From assembly GCF_008831285.2 (NCBI RefSeq), contig NC_045147.1, positions 10,473,427 to 10,537,426 on the forward strand: DNA of 64,000 bases, in the 5' to 3' direction. Both the position numbers and the translations under genes were made by a program. Under the pieces are notes generated by a model. The model saw nothing but the letters and a program-made list of their open reading frames with translations, had not been told where the DNA came from and did no database searches. How positions within the stretch are numbered: the first letter of the stretch is position 1; each line of letters opens with the position of its first letter. Positions 25,398-37,690 of this stretch are shown here, piece by piece. The stretch is from Nymphaea colorata. Its lineage: Eukaryota; Streptophyta; Magnoliopsida; Nymphaeales; Nymphaeaceae.

Positions 25398-26796
25398 TGT
25401 TCAGTGGCTTCATTCTGGAATTCAGATGCTGACGTGCACTGATGGCCCGTGCCATCTTTGCCCTAGATCTCGCTTTGGCTGCAATCGGGGTTGCAACAAG
25501 GAAACATGGACCAAGAGTTAATGATAGACGGTGAAGCGAATGGGGCATGGCAGAATGGTCTGCGGTGTTTATTTTTTGGGTCGGTTCTGCCTGTTTGTCC
25601 CCAGTAAGAGATTCTATTTTCTTAAGGATTTTCTGTGATTTCCGGTGGTTTAATTTGGTCATATTTGCTACCATTATGATCGGAATTTACTGCACCGTCA
25701 ATGTTTGACTTCGGAATATTTATCTTGTGAAATAGTGGGGAGTATGAAAATTAAGTTGAGAAGGTGGTTGTCGATAAGAGCGGGATTATTTTGGGTTTTT
25801 TTGATAGATATGTACACTTTATCTTATTCTAAATGAGAATCAGAAAGGAAGTATGACGCTCATTGCAGCTTTCTTGGTAGATTTTTGAACGTGTTTACGC
25901 CTGGTTTAGTGTTCGTCGTCATGGTTGGGTACTCTATTGGGGTCTTGACATTTGTAATAAAAAGAAGAATTGTTTGATGACTGTTCGAGTTTTCGCTGCT
26001 TTCGTTGTGTTCGCTCTTTTGGGTAATTACGAGATTAAGAAGCGAGCGGCAGAAGCAATGTTTGGAAAGGGGAAACCGGGAAAGGCTCTCCATGAGTGCT
26101 TGGCTTAGAAAAATCATAAGCTGGAACGAGTTAAGAACGCCTAGCTTTGGAACAAAAGAGATCGATATATTAAGATGTTCAGTCCTGTTTTTTCAATCAG
26201 AATGCATAATGTATGAAACATCCGGGAGTCGTTTCATTTGTAGTCTCAGGGCTTGGGAAGGAAAATTGCTTCAATTCTGCCTTGTCGCCGGCCTAGTCTC
26301 AACCAGTTCAGGAAGCCGGTGTGACTTCACGGTAGTATAATCGGGAACATGGATAATCGAGAGAGCAGGAGAGAGAGAAAAAATGCAATGGGTGTGCGTT
26401 AAATGGAAAGCTTGATTATTGGCAGACAACTTCTCTGCGGGACCAATGGCACCTAGGACGGGGTGAATCATGTTCTTTGAGCAACCAATATCATGTATAG
26501 TTTGACGTCGAGATCAAAAGTGCTCATTCTATATCAACCTTTAAAACCAGCCATGGCAATCCATTTGGAAACTATTAAAGGAACAGAACAACTGCTATAG
26601 CTACTCCTGTGTTCGTTTTTCTGACTATAAAAGCAGGTTTCTGACTAGGGGGGGGGACTCCATGCTCATGGAGGGTCTTCACCAAGGGCACGTTTGCTGG
26701 AACTGGATTATTCTGTAGACCGGGAATCTAAATTCAAATTAGTTGAGTCCATCAAACAAGGGGTGGACGAAAATCCCAGCATTGAAAACCTACCTG
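25398..26796. other. 3' untranslated region and intergenic DNA
   Basis: The first few hundred bases are presumably the 3' untranslated region of the ZNF598-type gene. The rest has no recognised gene. A G-run (GGGGGGG) occurs at about 26649. Confidence 0.4.
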
Positions 26797-27255
26797 TTAG
26801 GCAATTGAGAGGAATCTCCAGCGTTGGTTGTTCCCATCAGCTTCTTCCCATTCCATCAAACAGAGAAGACTATTGACTGGAATGAAAATCTAATTTGATC
26901 ACACAGCAACAAAAAAAAAAGAATGGGGAGCAAAGTTCTCATTCCACCGACTCCTGGAAATTTCATTTCTATTCCGAAATTCCAAGGTATCAAACTTACC
27001 CAAGCAATTGACATTGCACCCGAAAACAGGTTCCACAGGGACAAGCAGGGCCCCAGGCTCCTGTCCTGAGAGGGGGAAAAGAAAAGCAAGAAAAAAGGTG
27101 CCCACCAACGGCTTTTCTGTTAGTTCTTTCTCCTCTTCCAATTGCTTGTATGACTTGAAAGTTGGCTTCTAATGCAGTTGAATAAACACAAGCAACTTTT
27201 TGAACGGGTATTAACAGCTGCTCAGGTTTCAAATTGATGCGTTTAATGGCCTCAA
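26797..27255 (-). CDS. Partial gene of unrecognised family, three phase-compatible exons
   Basis: On the minus strand three exon-like segments join in one frame: 27255-27106 (acceptor TGTGTGCAG, donor GTGGGC), 27065-27000 (acceptor CCTCTCAG, donor GTAAGT) and 26876-26797, ending at TAA. They encode about 98 residues with the look of a real protein: 'VEAIKRINLKPEQLLIPVQ', 'ALEANFQVIQAI', 'PGALLVPVEPVFGCNV' and 'LLCLMEWEEADGNNQRWRF'. I do not recognise the family. The first exon starts in mid-codon, so 5' exons should lie above 27255, but I could not find them. Intron 1 would be only 40 bp, shorter than usual for plants. A good donor (CAG/GTAGGT) just after the stop hints that the frame may once have continued. 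It could be a gene fragment or pseudogene. Confidence 0.45.
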
Positions 27256-28989
27256 CTGCACACAACAAAAGGTGGTTAAGTGAAAGAAATCAAAATGTCG
27301 ACGTCCTATTATATCACCGAAAGTTGAATTTCATTTAGAGTTAGAAGACTTTAACGTGCATTCATAATTTCTCAAAAATAAGAAAAGGAAGAAGAGAGCG
27401 AGTTTTTTGTCTAATCACGTTATGGTAGTGAGTGTACCCACTTGGAAGCGTGTATGCTTCAATGTGATCGGATTGTGATGGCTGGATTCAGCCTGGTCCA
27501 TTTAGTTACGGTATATGTTAAAAGACATACATACGATAAAGGCCATACTGTTGCTGAAAAAAATTATAATTTAGAGGTCCACTTGTGGGGAAATCAACAC
27601 ATTTCTTTTTTCTGCTTGAAACAACGTTCACATATTTACAATTACTAAAAACTGGGGTGAACTTAAAAGTGTACGAGGATAAGGGATGAATGTGCCCTTC
27701 CACCAAGAGCTGTCTTTCTTCTATGTAGCCGACGTCTCCTGGATGATTATAAGATGATTCAATCATTAATTAGAAAAAAAAAATATTCATTTAAAAATAA
27801 TGAAAAATATATTATTACTTAAGATTAAGAAAATTTAAAATATCTAAAAATAATAGAATAAAGAGTAGATGCCATGTCACACCCAGTGTTAGGCAATGAA
27901 TCAAATCGATTTGTGCCACCCATTCAATTTTGTTTTCCCAGCGCTGCTTGGTACAACTTACATGGCAGAATCCTCATACATACTGGCAATTTACAGGCTA
28001 ATAACTTGTGAGCATGTTACTTAACCTAGTTGACAGCCCTTTTGAGAACAGCAGTGAAAATTGGCAGGTGGAATAACAATTTTGGGTGAGCATGAGGTTA
28101 ACAATCCACCATTCATAAAAGAGGCCCGAAGACCCAACCCCCGTTTTCCCTTCCTCTATCGTTGTGGGCTGTATCAGAGTCAGCGATGGCAGAAGTGGAG
28201 CAGCAATTATCCTTGCAGATGGGTGTCATCCAATGACAATCATCCCCTTTTGGCAAAGAAAAGGGCCACTCCGTAAACAAGTGACAAACATTTTGGAGCC
28301 TACAATTGAGGCCAAGCATTTAGACTGATTTGGCTTGGAAATCTTTCTTGAATCTAGAGAACATGGGAAAAAAGTACTCCGATGGAATGTGGGTGGCAAA
28401 TGGGAAGGGCGTTTGTGAGGTAAAGTGATGAAGAATTTGAAGTTTCAACATCATGGATGTTGGTTAAGCTGATTAACTTGGTAAGCCAAGACGAATGAGA
28501 AACTGAAAATATAGAATAGCTGGAATAATGCAAGTTTCCTCTGCCCTGGAAGAACATGGAATAAGGCTTCAGATTGGAATTGGTGGTACAAAGAAAACTA
28601 AGCAGTGGTGGCTCAAACAGTGTGCAGAAGAAAATAGAGTTGTCGCAAGATCTGAATTTATGCATAAACATGCCAAAGAAAGCAGAGGGACAACCCTGTG
28701 TGCTCGAGGAGTCACAACTAGTATCCCAGACCCTGCGTCCTATGACTGCTTTAGTGGTGCTACAGGGAGTTGATGCTCAAGGACTCGAGACATTAGTGCC
28801 CATCAAACTGCCCGTTCCCTGCTCCGACCCCACTCAACCAACCTCCTCGGTTCTTCACATAAACGTCCGGAGGTAGTGACAAGGCCACAAAGTAATGCTC
28901 TACTTCTTGCAGACAAGGAGCAACTTCCTTGGCAAATTAATGGAAAGAGAATATGTTTGCACCAAGTTTGACAAAATCTTGATGAGTTA
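27256..28989. other. Gene-free region downstream of the DYW PPR gene
   Basis: This contains AT-rich sequence (about 27770-27870) and presumably the 3' untranslated region of the PPR gene above 28900. Nothing else is recognised; missing exons of the neighbouring three-exon fragment could be hidden here. Confidence 0.4.
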
Positions 28990-31875
28990 TTACCAGTATT
29001 CACCACAAGAACAGACTCCATTCTTGAATGAGTGAAATCTATTTCCATCTCTAATAATGATATCTCTGTCAACCAAAATGCTGACAAATCTTATGAAAGA
29101 ATGACAGTCACTACAGATGCGCAAATTCTTAATTACACGAATGGCAGCTGAATGTGGCGCATGAAGCAAGCCAAAGGCAAGTGCAAGCCTTTCACTATGA
29201 TACGAGTTCTGCTTTCTGTCGGTACCCTCATATCCCAACTTCCTCACATCCACATTCAATTTCTCCAACTTCGCATGCATCTCAGCTGTCTGGGGATGAA
29301 ACCTGTCACCAGATGTGAAATGATACAGCTTATTCCTTATCTCTATCCAGCTTTGTCCAGGATTTTTCTTTAAACCTCTCTGTTTCAACATTAATCGCAC
29401 GCTGTTAGCAGAATCCGACTTTGCAGCATCATCATACATGTTAGCCAGCAACACATAAGTTGCTGGGTCAGTGGGATCTAACTCGAGAGCGCGGCCTGCT
29501 GCATACTCTCCTAAACCTACATTCTTATGCAATTTACAGGAACTCAATAAAGTTTTATATAAAAGTGCATCAGGTCTGAAAGGCATGCTTTCTGTAAGCT
29601 CAGCTGCAGATTCAAGAAACCCAGCACGGCCAAGAAGATCAACCATGCATACATAATGATCCAACGTCGCTGTGACCTTGTGAATTTCATGCATCTGCTT
29701 GAAAATTTGACGACCTCTCTCAACCAATCCACCATGACTGCAAGCATATAGAGCCAACAAAAAGGTAACATCATCAGGGTTCAGACCTACCAGTTGCATC
29801 TCTTCAAAACAATGAAGGGCACTGGCGAACTGCCCATTTGAGGCCATACCAGCCATCAATGCATTCCATGATACAACATTTGGATTGGGGATCAATGTAA
29901 ACATTCTCTGGCTATCCCTCGTGTTTCCACACTTGCCATACATGTCAACCAGGCTGTTTCCTACAGAAATCCAGTGCTCGAACCCTGTCTTTACAGCACA
30001 GCAGTGGATTTGCTTTCCTGCCTCCAGTGCTGGCAAACCAGCAGAAGCAGATAAAAAGGTTGCTAAGCAAAAATTATCTACTCGGACGTTATCATCTAGC
30101 AAAACATGCATAACATCGAGAGCCTCTAAATGATGACCCAAATGGTTGTTTCCTTTTGCCAAGCTTGTATAAGTAACCACATCTCTATCTGCCATTGTCT
30201 TGGTAATACTCCAAGCATCCTCCATCATCCCGAATCTTGCATAAACATCAACTAGTGAATTTCCAACAGCAATATCTGCATCAGCACCACTCTTGATTAT
30301 GCAACCATGAAACCTTCCCACTTGGTCTAGTTTGCTGGAGCAAGCCTTAAGCAAGCTAGCAAACGTGGATGAAGTTGCCTGAATTCCAGCTGCTTGCATA
30401 TAATTAAATGCTTGAACAGCTTCACGTTCTTGGTTATGTATGGCGAAGCCAGTAATGAGAGATGTCCACAAGATGACGTCAGGTGTAGGTACTTCTTTGA
30501 AAAGAGATAAAGCATCTTCAGATCTCAAGCATTTCATGTACATGTCAACAAGTGCATTCACAACAGAAGCATTCTCTTGTAGGCCTACCTTCCATACACG
30601 TGAATGGATTAGCATTCCAAACTCCAGTAGTGGAATGCATGAGCAGGCCTTAAGGATGCCTGCATAAGTGTAGGAATTTGGGGATACGCGAGCAGCTCCC
30701 ATGCTACAAAAAGCATCTATTGCTTCAACAAAGTTTTCAGCTTGTGTCAGCCCAGCAATCACAGTTGTCCACAAGAATGTGTCAGATTCTGGTGTTTGAT
30801 TCAAAACTTTGTTAGCTTCTTCAATCATTCCAAATTTCAAGTACGTATCAATCAGAGCAGTTTTTAAAACCAAATTAAGTTTAATGCCCAGAAGAACTAT
30901 ATGAGCATGAACTGATTTAACACACTTGCGACCAAGAGAAAATGATGCCGGTAGCAGATTGACAAAAGTGAACTCATTTGGTGATATTCCCCATTCTTCC
31001 ATTTGAAGATACAACCTCAATGCCGAACTGGGGTCCTGTTCCTGAATAAATGCAGCAATCATGGTTGTACAACTGATCACATCATGAAATTGCATTTCCA
31101 AGAAAACATCATATGCCTCCACAAATTTCTCACACTTCGAATAGAAGTCAATCAAGGCACTTCCCAGAACTGTATTTGACACAAATCCACACTTTGTCAT
31201 CCATGCATGAATGTGCCTTCCATGCTCCGATGCCCCAGCAGAAGTGCAAGCACGCAAAGCACTTGCAAAAGTGAATTTGTTGGGGATCAAGCCAGAGAAA
31301 ACCATCATATCAAATAAACCAATAGCCTTCTCATTCTCTCCACACTTGACGTAAGCAGATATCATCCCAGTCCATGAAACTACATCCTTTTTAGGCATTT
31401 CATCAAACAATTTACTCGCATGGACGATGTCAAAGCATTTCACATACAGTGAAAGCAGATTATTGTTCAAAAACAGATCGTGCTCAAGCCCGAGCTTTGT
31501 AATAAGGCCATGTACAGCAACACCCACTTTCAGGGCCCTTGAATTGCATATTGAGATAAACCATAAGCAGTGTTCCCTAGAAACATAAGGAGAATGTAGA
31601 TTGCCGTTATAATGCAAAGCTGGGGAATGTTCAAAATTCTGTAATCTGCCCTTTCCATTAAATACCAGCCGCAGGTCTTGGTTGTTGGGGCTACCACTAG
31701 AAATGGAACATGGGTTTTGGTCACTAAGATGATTACTATAAGAAACAACGGTTAGCAGCCTTCTGGAATTGTTCTTACCCAATGAAAGTAGCCACAAAGG
31801 GAAGAAGGGCAACAGTTTGGGGCAACACGTATGAAATAGGATGTGACTCATGCTAGACAGTAAACGAAGATGCAA
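28990..31875 (-). CDS. DYW-class PPR protein (PLS type), single exon
   Basis: An uninterrupted 961-codon frame. The first Met is at 31875; a second possible start is at 31851. The basic, hydrophobic N-terminus before the first repeat looks like an organelle transit peptide. About 20 alternating P, L and S motifs follow (for example 'DVVSWTGMISAYVKCGENEKA', shortened here to the idea of 35-residue units), then E and E+ motifs and a C-terminal DYW deaminase domain. Zinc and active-site residues are present: HSE in 'YHSERLALAFGLL', CxxC in 'CSDCH', and the C-terminal H-x8-C-x-C in 'HSFKNGVCSC'. Such proteins carry out or guide C-to-U RNA editing. The last three residues are EYW instead of DYW. 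It resembles Arabidopsis At5g52850 (chloroplast-predicted), from memory. Confidence 0.93.
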   Translation of the reverse strand: MHLRLLSSMSHILFHTCCPKLLPFFPLWLLSLGKNNSRRLLTVVSYSNHLSDQNPCSISSGSPNNQDLRLVFNGKGRLQNFEHSPALHYNGNLHSPYVSREHCLWFISICNSRALKVGVAVHGLITKLGLEHDLFLNNNLLSLYVKCFDIVHASKLFDEMPKKDVVSWTGMISAYVKCGENEKAIGLFDMMVFSGLIPNKFTFASALRACTSAGASEHGRHIHAWMTKCGFVSNTVLGSALIDFYSKCEKFVEAYDVFLEMQFHDVISCTTMIAAFIQEQDPSSALRLYLQMEEWGISPNEFTFVNLLPASFSLGRKCVKSVHAHIVLLGIKLNLVLKTALIDTYLKFGMIEEANKVLNQTPESDTFLWTTVIAGLTQAENFVEAIDAFCSMGAARVSPNSYTYAGILKACSCIPLLEFGMLIHSRVWKVGLQENASVVNALVDMYMKCLRSEDALSLFKEVPTPDVILWTSLITGFAIHNQEREAVQAFNYMQAAGIQATSSTFASLLKACSSKLDQVGRFHGCIIKSGADADIAVGNSLVDVYARFGMMEDAWSITKTMADRDVVTYTSLAKGNNHLGHHLEALDVMHVLLDDNVRVDNFCLATFLSASAGLPALEAGKQIHCCAVKTGFEHWISVGNSLVDMYGKCGNTRDSQRMFTLIPNPNVVSWNALMAGMASNGQFASALHCFEEMQLVGLNPDDVTFLLALYACSHGGLVERGRQIFKQMHEIHKVTATLDHYVCMVDLLGRAGFLESAAELTESMPFRPDALLYKTLLSSCKLHKNVGLGEYAAGRALELDPTDPATYVLLANMYDDAAKSDSANSVRLMLKQRGLKKNPGQSWIEIRNKLYHFTSGDRFHPQTAEMHAKLEKLNVDVRKLGYEGTDRKQNSYHSERLALAFGLLHAPHSAAIRVIKNLRICSDCHSFIRFVSILVDRDIIIRDGNRFHSFKNGVCSCGEYW

Positions 31876-33799
31876 GTTCTAACTTCTCTCCATATTGATG
31901 TCACTGACTCGATTTCGTGCAGTGGTCAGGCCATGGCTGTCAGCAGTGCGGGCATTCATGAAATAAGAACAACAGTATTTGCCCAAGTAACCAGAAAAGG
32001 TCGTGAAGGAACAAAAAGCAGCGATGCCATTTTCACCGATTGCCGAGTCGCGAGTACCCGACGGGTTTTCGAGCATGTGACTCAAGTCGGGCTGGCCCGA
32101 TCCTACTTCAGCTGGGCCCGATTCAATATGTATTACAAAATTATATTTAATATATTTTCATATACTTTTTATAAATACTTTATTCATTTAGTTTTTAGAA
32201 TCAGGTTGAGCCCGGGCTAAGTCAAGTCAGCAAAAATGTCCAGCCCTGCTTAAAAGGACTTGTATTATCACGACGGGCACACTAGCGAAGCCAGAAATTT
32301 TGGTTGAAGAAAGCACTAATTCAATAACTTTAATGTTTTTTTAGAGGAATTATTAATGTAAAGATAAATAAACTTTGTAACTGGTGTACCAACTGCACAC
32401 ACCAGCCAACATGTGGCTCGTAGGGATTACCGTCTCAGAAAAACGAAATAATAAACGCATAAAATGGTTCAATTGACACGATAAGTTGAGGTATGAGATT
32501 TTTTAAAACTGTGCATTTCTTTCTCAATTTGAAGGTTAAGTATTCAAGAGCATCTTCCGTCTGCTTGTTTCGTTATCCAATGAGGTCCTGGGAGTTCATG
32601 TTTCTAGCTCTTGGTTCACTGTTCAGTCTTGGTTAAGCCTAGTAAGTAATAGCCATCATGATGCATAGGTGTTTGCTCTTGAACAAAAGCATCGATTCCT
32701 TGAAAAAGGTGTTACAGTGGGACGGAGGTCCATTCTGACCCAGTTGCTCGGAGTAGGTCGAATCAGACCCAGTCAAGTCACAACAAAACATCTCTCTCTC
32801 CCTCTGTTCAATGTGGTCTTTCCGTTCGTTTCTCGATGCAGCTTCTTGCTTTGAAATTATGACCCACAAGTGCTCCAACTTCAAGCTACTCAACGCAAAG
32901 CAGGTTAGGAACAAATTAACGTGAAACACCAGGAGGACATTGGGGTGTAGACACTTATTCCTCCTGGTAAATGTTTCATATTAACGTGCATGTACTGGTA
33001 GAGTTTCATGTTAAAAGTGCATCCACTTGAATTCCACCACTATGGGAGGCATCCTTGTAAACAGCATGGTTGAATGCTCAGAGGTTTACGCTGCCTGCAA
33101 GCAACAAAATCGCTTGACCCAAGTGTCGCTTCCCGTATAATAAACAGAACAAGAAGCTCTTCCCTTTCTTTAACTCAAAAGTTCTTAGGTCCCAGATTGA
33201 TGGAATTCTTCTTGCAAAACTAAATTCTACAGGTCTGTAAAGGAGAGCGTCCTGAACGTCATGGAACCTGATGTATGCTAACATCGATTAGAAAACCACC
33301 AAAGTGAAAACAGAAGGCCAAGATACCTTTTTAGAAATAATACTCAAAAGAAAAAAGGAAACGGAAACCTGAAAGTCCTACAATATCTTTTTACTTCTTC
33401 AAGTTTTAGATTAGGTGAATTCTGAAACAAGACACAATTAAAGCAGAGAAGACTAACGGAAAACCTCTTATTGCTCAATTTAGAAACAAACAAGAGAACA
33501 GAAGAGTTAACACTATAAAGAACCATACACAATTCTATGACGTCCATTATTTTTCTGTTAGGGGAAGTATGTATATTTATGACTAACATGATTTTTTTCA
33601 ACATTATTTGTGTATAGTTCTGATACAGAAGATTGAGGGTGCAGTTTTAACCATTTTTTATGTGGAACCTAATCTGCACAAGTCTGATCTTACAGATTGT
33701 TCCTGTTATGCAGGTATTGATTACTAGGGTAACGCCCAGCATTTAATATACAATGGACCACCCATGAACACATTTTTACAGAACTTATGAAATGAATCA
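31876..33799. other. Intergenic region between the PPR and ATG8 genes
   Basis: The promoter of the PPR gene (minus strand) should lie just above 31875, and the 3' untranslated region of ATG8 just below 33800. A degenerate repeat with GC-rich ends sits at about 32060-32255. Other open frames are not recognisable. Confidence 0.45.
32060..32255. repeat. Dispersed repeat with GC-rich ends and AT-rich core, copy A
   Basis: GC-rich flanks (GGGCTGGCCCGATC, GAGCCCGGGCTAA) enclose an AT-rich core with TATAAATACTTTATT. A similar arrangement occurs at about 40985-41215. This is probably a transposon remnant. Confidence 0.5.
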
Positions 33800-36700
33800 T
33801 TAGCCAAACGTCTTTTCACTGCTGTAGCACACATAAAGGAAACCATCTTCATCCATGCAAGTGTCATAAATGGAACCCATCAGGCTAGCTGTAGAGAAAT
33901 ACACAGAAGTTGCATAAGTCATCAAATAAGGCTCCTTCCACTCAAATGACCTACAAAACACAACAAAAAATAAGAACAGACCAGATGAAGGCAAAGTGTC
34001 CTTGACAAACACAAATAAGGCCTTTCCAGGAGCAAGATGAAGCCGGACACTCAAGACATGGATAAATTGCCCAAAGGCCATATCACATGGGACCAAATAC
34101 CTGCCAAAAACAGAATACAGGATTAAGATGTTTCAGTTTACATGCATCTTTACAACATAAATATAGATCATGTGCGTTTCTTTTCACTATCTTTTCATCT
34201 TTTTCTTGTTCATATATGTTCTCTTTACATGCATGGTTACAGGTTTCCATTATTGTCATTATCTTTCCTGCTTTCTTTTGTGTAATCATATCCTTGAGAT
34301 GAGGTTTCGCTTCCCTCCAACTTTACTCCCCCAGTTCCAAGCATTCTCCTTAAAATTTTTTACATGAGAATCTCCTACGTTGCACGATCTCTCATAAGTT
34401 CATAACTCCTCAGCATGGAATAATGGAGTCAAAGATACAAGCCAAGTATAAACTAAGATAACTAAGATTCCCACAAAGTTTCTCAATCTCAACTACAGTT
34501 GTCCTGCCAGTGAGTCAATGACATTATGCTCTTCCTTAAAGCATCCCTCTGAACTCACAACAGATGCAAGCATTATGGAATTTTCATTCCCTACTAGAAG
34601 TGGATCATATTATGAAACAGAAAAAAAATTTAAAAAAAAAAAAAAATATTGGCTTATACAGTTATCTGTTTGTTGGATGTTCTGTTGCAAAAGGGGCTAG
34701 GACCAGATAAAACAAATGTTTGGCATGACAAGCTTGCACAGTTGCATTTTGAATCCATCAAGGATGGAGTGGAAAAAGGTAGCACATTGAAGTTCAATGA
34801 TGGATCAACTGAAGAAAAAGGATTCCCGTCTCTGGATAGCAATATGGAAAATTTGGCAAGAAAGAAATGAATGGGAAAATAAGAATTGAACGGGAAAAAA
34901 ACCAGAACTCAAAAAGTATAGGAGAATAGTGCACAGGCTGGTAAGTAATACCTGAAGTCTGACAACTTAGGAAGTTATAGTGCTCAGGTGAAGGCATAAA
35001 AGGGAGATGACAGCCTCGTCCAGATGGTTGGCTTAACTTGCACATTGTGAGTAAATATATCAAGGATGGAACCTGCGTTTTGCATTTGAGGGACTGCAGG
35101 GGAAGTTCTTCATGGGCAGGAAATATGCTTATGAAGGTGCTACAAGTGATAGATCATTGAATTGTTGGGGCAGATAATATCAACCCATAAGTGAAAGTCA
35201 AGTTGCAGCGATCATAGATATGCAGTTGGTTTGTCAAATTGCAGGCTGGCCAGGAGCAGTAATGGACTGGACATTAACGCTAATTTTCTCAAAATTTTGT
35301 ATGGCGTAAGCATTTAACTGTACTTAAATTACCTTTATGGATAGGAATACTAGCTGCATAGCTCAACAGTTAGCTCATGCTCCTCGTCCAGTGGTTCTAA
35401 ACTCTGGCAGCATATAACTCCATCATGGAGGCCTTTTTGTTAATATGTATCTATTTTAATTATTGATTTATTATTAACTTCTTAGTAGGAGTCCACCAAA
35501 CCTTGCTTGATGAAAAGAGGTTATGTTGTACTTGTATCTATTATATAGAGAAGTACCCTCACTATTATGGCCTGGAAAGTCTAACAGCCTAAAGAAACAT
35601 AAGTAGATGCATTCTGACGCTACGTCAGTTGCCAACAAAAATTATCAACTCTTTTGTCAGGGGCAGGCAGTTGAAGTTTGCAATAGAGCAGAAATCAGCT
35701 GATTCAGCTCCAACCAACAAAGGAACTTGGCTGATGACAAATCGGTGCACGACCAAAACCAGGCAAACTGCTGAGAACTTACTTTCTCTTCTCCAACTCT
35801 GGGAGGTCAGTCCTTGAATATCTTTCAACAATCACCTAAGAGACAAAAAGCCAAAAAAGAAAAGGCTAAACATGTCATGGTCTAGTCATGCATGATGACA
35901 AGAAATAGAAGATTATATACATAAAATTAAAAACTACAGATTGTTGGTGGCTGAAAGTTAATAGTTCAAGCTACGAAACACATCCAAGTTTAGAGTACTA
36001 AATGTATAACAAACAAAAATTTCCAATAATGAGATACGTCAATATAAGTGCTGAAAATTAAATAAGCATTTGAAAATAGAACGAGGAGATCACTAGAGAA
36101 GCATATAAAATCTTGCCCTGCCACTTTAGAATAATAAATGTTTTCTTGCATATGACTCCTATTGACGTCATGGTTCAGAAAATAATAAGTTGCTAACGCA
36201 GAAAACCTGGACGTGAATCTTGCAGATGCATGAAAGAAGGTGACAACTCTGAGAAAAATGCGTGTCACTGTGATTTATAAGACAAATTGACAAGGATTTC
36301 ACAAATGAGTGATACAGAATCTGTTAAAATCAACGTGCCAGACATGACTAGTTGACAACAGAAGAAGATTCCACAGTAAGACAAGATCATCTGCAAACGC
36401 AAACAACCTAGAAATTGCACTAATTCCAAAGTTATGTTCATCAAGAATGAAACAGCAAAGCCGCCAACACTTGCTTTCAGATAAATTTTTATGAGGAGCT
36501 TTCCCTCATCTTGATTAGCTGCAACTCGAGAAATAAAGGTTGGAAGGGGGCCTGCCTTTCTGCAAGGAAAACCCCAGTGCATATCATGACCAATAACAAT
36601 TTAGACAAATGATAAATCAAGCGAAGAAAAAACTTTCCCACCTCCGTCCATTAAAACAGACAGGTAATGAAATTTTCGTTAACGTTCGACACTCAAAATT

Positions 36701-37449
36701 GGTGCTTTCACAAACGTGCAAGTAATCCCAGTTTAGAGTCGACCAAACAAAAGATGAACGGAAAAGCATAAGAAAGAAATGGTTTCTATACAGGTTCCAT
36801 TCAACAAAATGAATCGCATTGGGAACAAAGGATGGCTAAGCTAAGACAAATCAAGTAATGAATTCGGGAGTGATAGCCCGCAAAACGCACATACAAAAGA
36901 AATTAAGAAACAATCCGATAGAAAAGGAGAACCATAGTAACTAGAATAACCAAAATCAGTTAAAATTAACAATTGATCTTAATGGAATTGCTACACTCAT
37001 TCAAACAGACTAAATAATCAGGAAAATCCCAGTAAATAGACAAAGTTTTCTTTAATAACCAAACTGGTTGCAATATCAACATCCGAAGCAACCAAGTCCA
37101 CAAACACAAAGGGACAATTCGCGCTGAAGTGAAATGATATGGACAAGAAAATAAAGAAGCCTGGCTCAAAGATGCTGAAAATTCACTGGATTAACGAACG
37201 GAGACCATGTATATCACAACTTTACAGCTAATGACCGAAATTTTACCGGAACTCGATCAGGATATTCAGAGAGAATTTCTTTCGATTCCGTCTTCCTCTC
37301 CTCTGCAGCCAAGAAAAGAAAAAGAATAGGAATTGGGAGCTAGCCGGAACCAAATAGAAGGGAAAGATAAGAAGAGGGAAAAAGTTACAAGAAAATCACG
37401 AGGATATACCCAAAGAGAACTCCTGCTTAAATGGTATCCGCTTCTTCAT
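33800..37449 (-). CDS. ATG8: Autophagy ubiquitin-like modifier ATG8 (ATG8h/i type), five exons
   Basis: Minus-strand exons: 37449-37410, 37302-37247, 35835-35783, 34100-33982 and 33888-33800. All phases fit and encode 118 residues. Family landmarks occur in order: 'FKQEFSLEERK', 'YPDRVPVIVERYSRTDLPEL', 'GQFIHVLSVRL', 'KALFVFVKDTLP' and 'DEDGFLYVCYSSEKTFG'. ATG8 is conjugated to phosphatidylethanolamine on phagophore membranes and recruits cargo receptors. The protein ends at the reactive glycine itself, with no tail to remove. That is the mark of the plant ATG8h/i clade, which should not need ATG4 processing before conjugation. Introns 2 and 3 are long (1.4 and 1.7 kb). Intron 4 is 93 bp, a multiple of three, and has no in-frame stop. 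Exon 1 has the expected start context: the frame above it is Ser-rich low complexity. Confidence 0.95.
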
Positions 37450-37690
37450 CGATGACGACGATGATGAACGATGAGTTGATGATGATGACGGAGTGGAATG
37501 GCAGGAGTCCCTGATGCCTAATAGCATCCTTCTCCAAACGTGTGATGGTGGAAGACTCGGTTTGCTGCTTGACGGACTCTGTGTCGAATACCGTATCGTT
37601 TTTGTGATCAAATCGGTAGTTGGAAGATTGGCCGATTTTTTCTGTGGAAGAAGTCGAGAGGTCTGTTGGTGACTTGCTTTCCAGCGACGT
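37450..37690 (-). promoter_or_regulatory. Probable 5' untranslated region and proximal promoter of ATG8
   Basis: The 240 bp between the ATG8 start codon and the minisatellite. It is rich in (GAT/ATC)-type trinucleotides near 37447-37490. No transcription start can be fixed from sequence alone. Confidence 0.45.

Noticed and set aside
28113-28319. Cys-rich small frame considered as a 5' exon of the three-exon fragment
   Set aside because: No compatible donor or frame link to 27255 could be established.
35351-35430. tRNA-like words (AGCTCAACAGTTAGCTC, GTGGTTCTAAA) considered as a tRNA
   Set aside because: No cloverleaf with matching acceptor stem and no proper T-loop.
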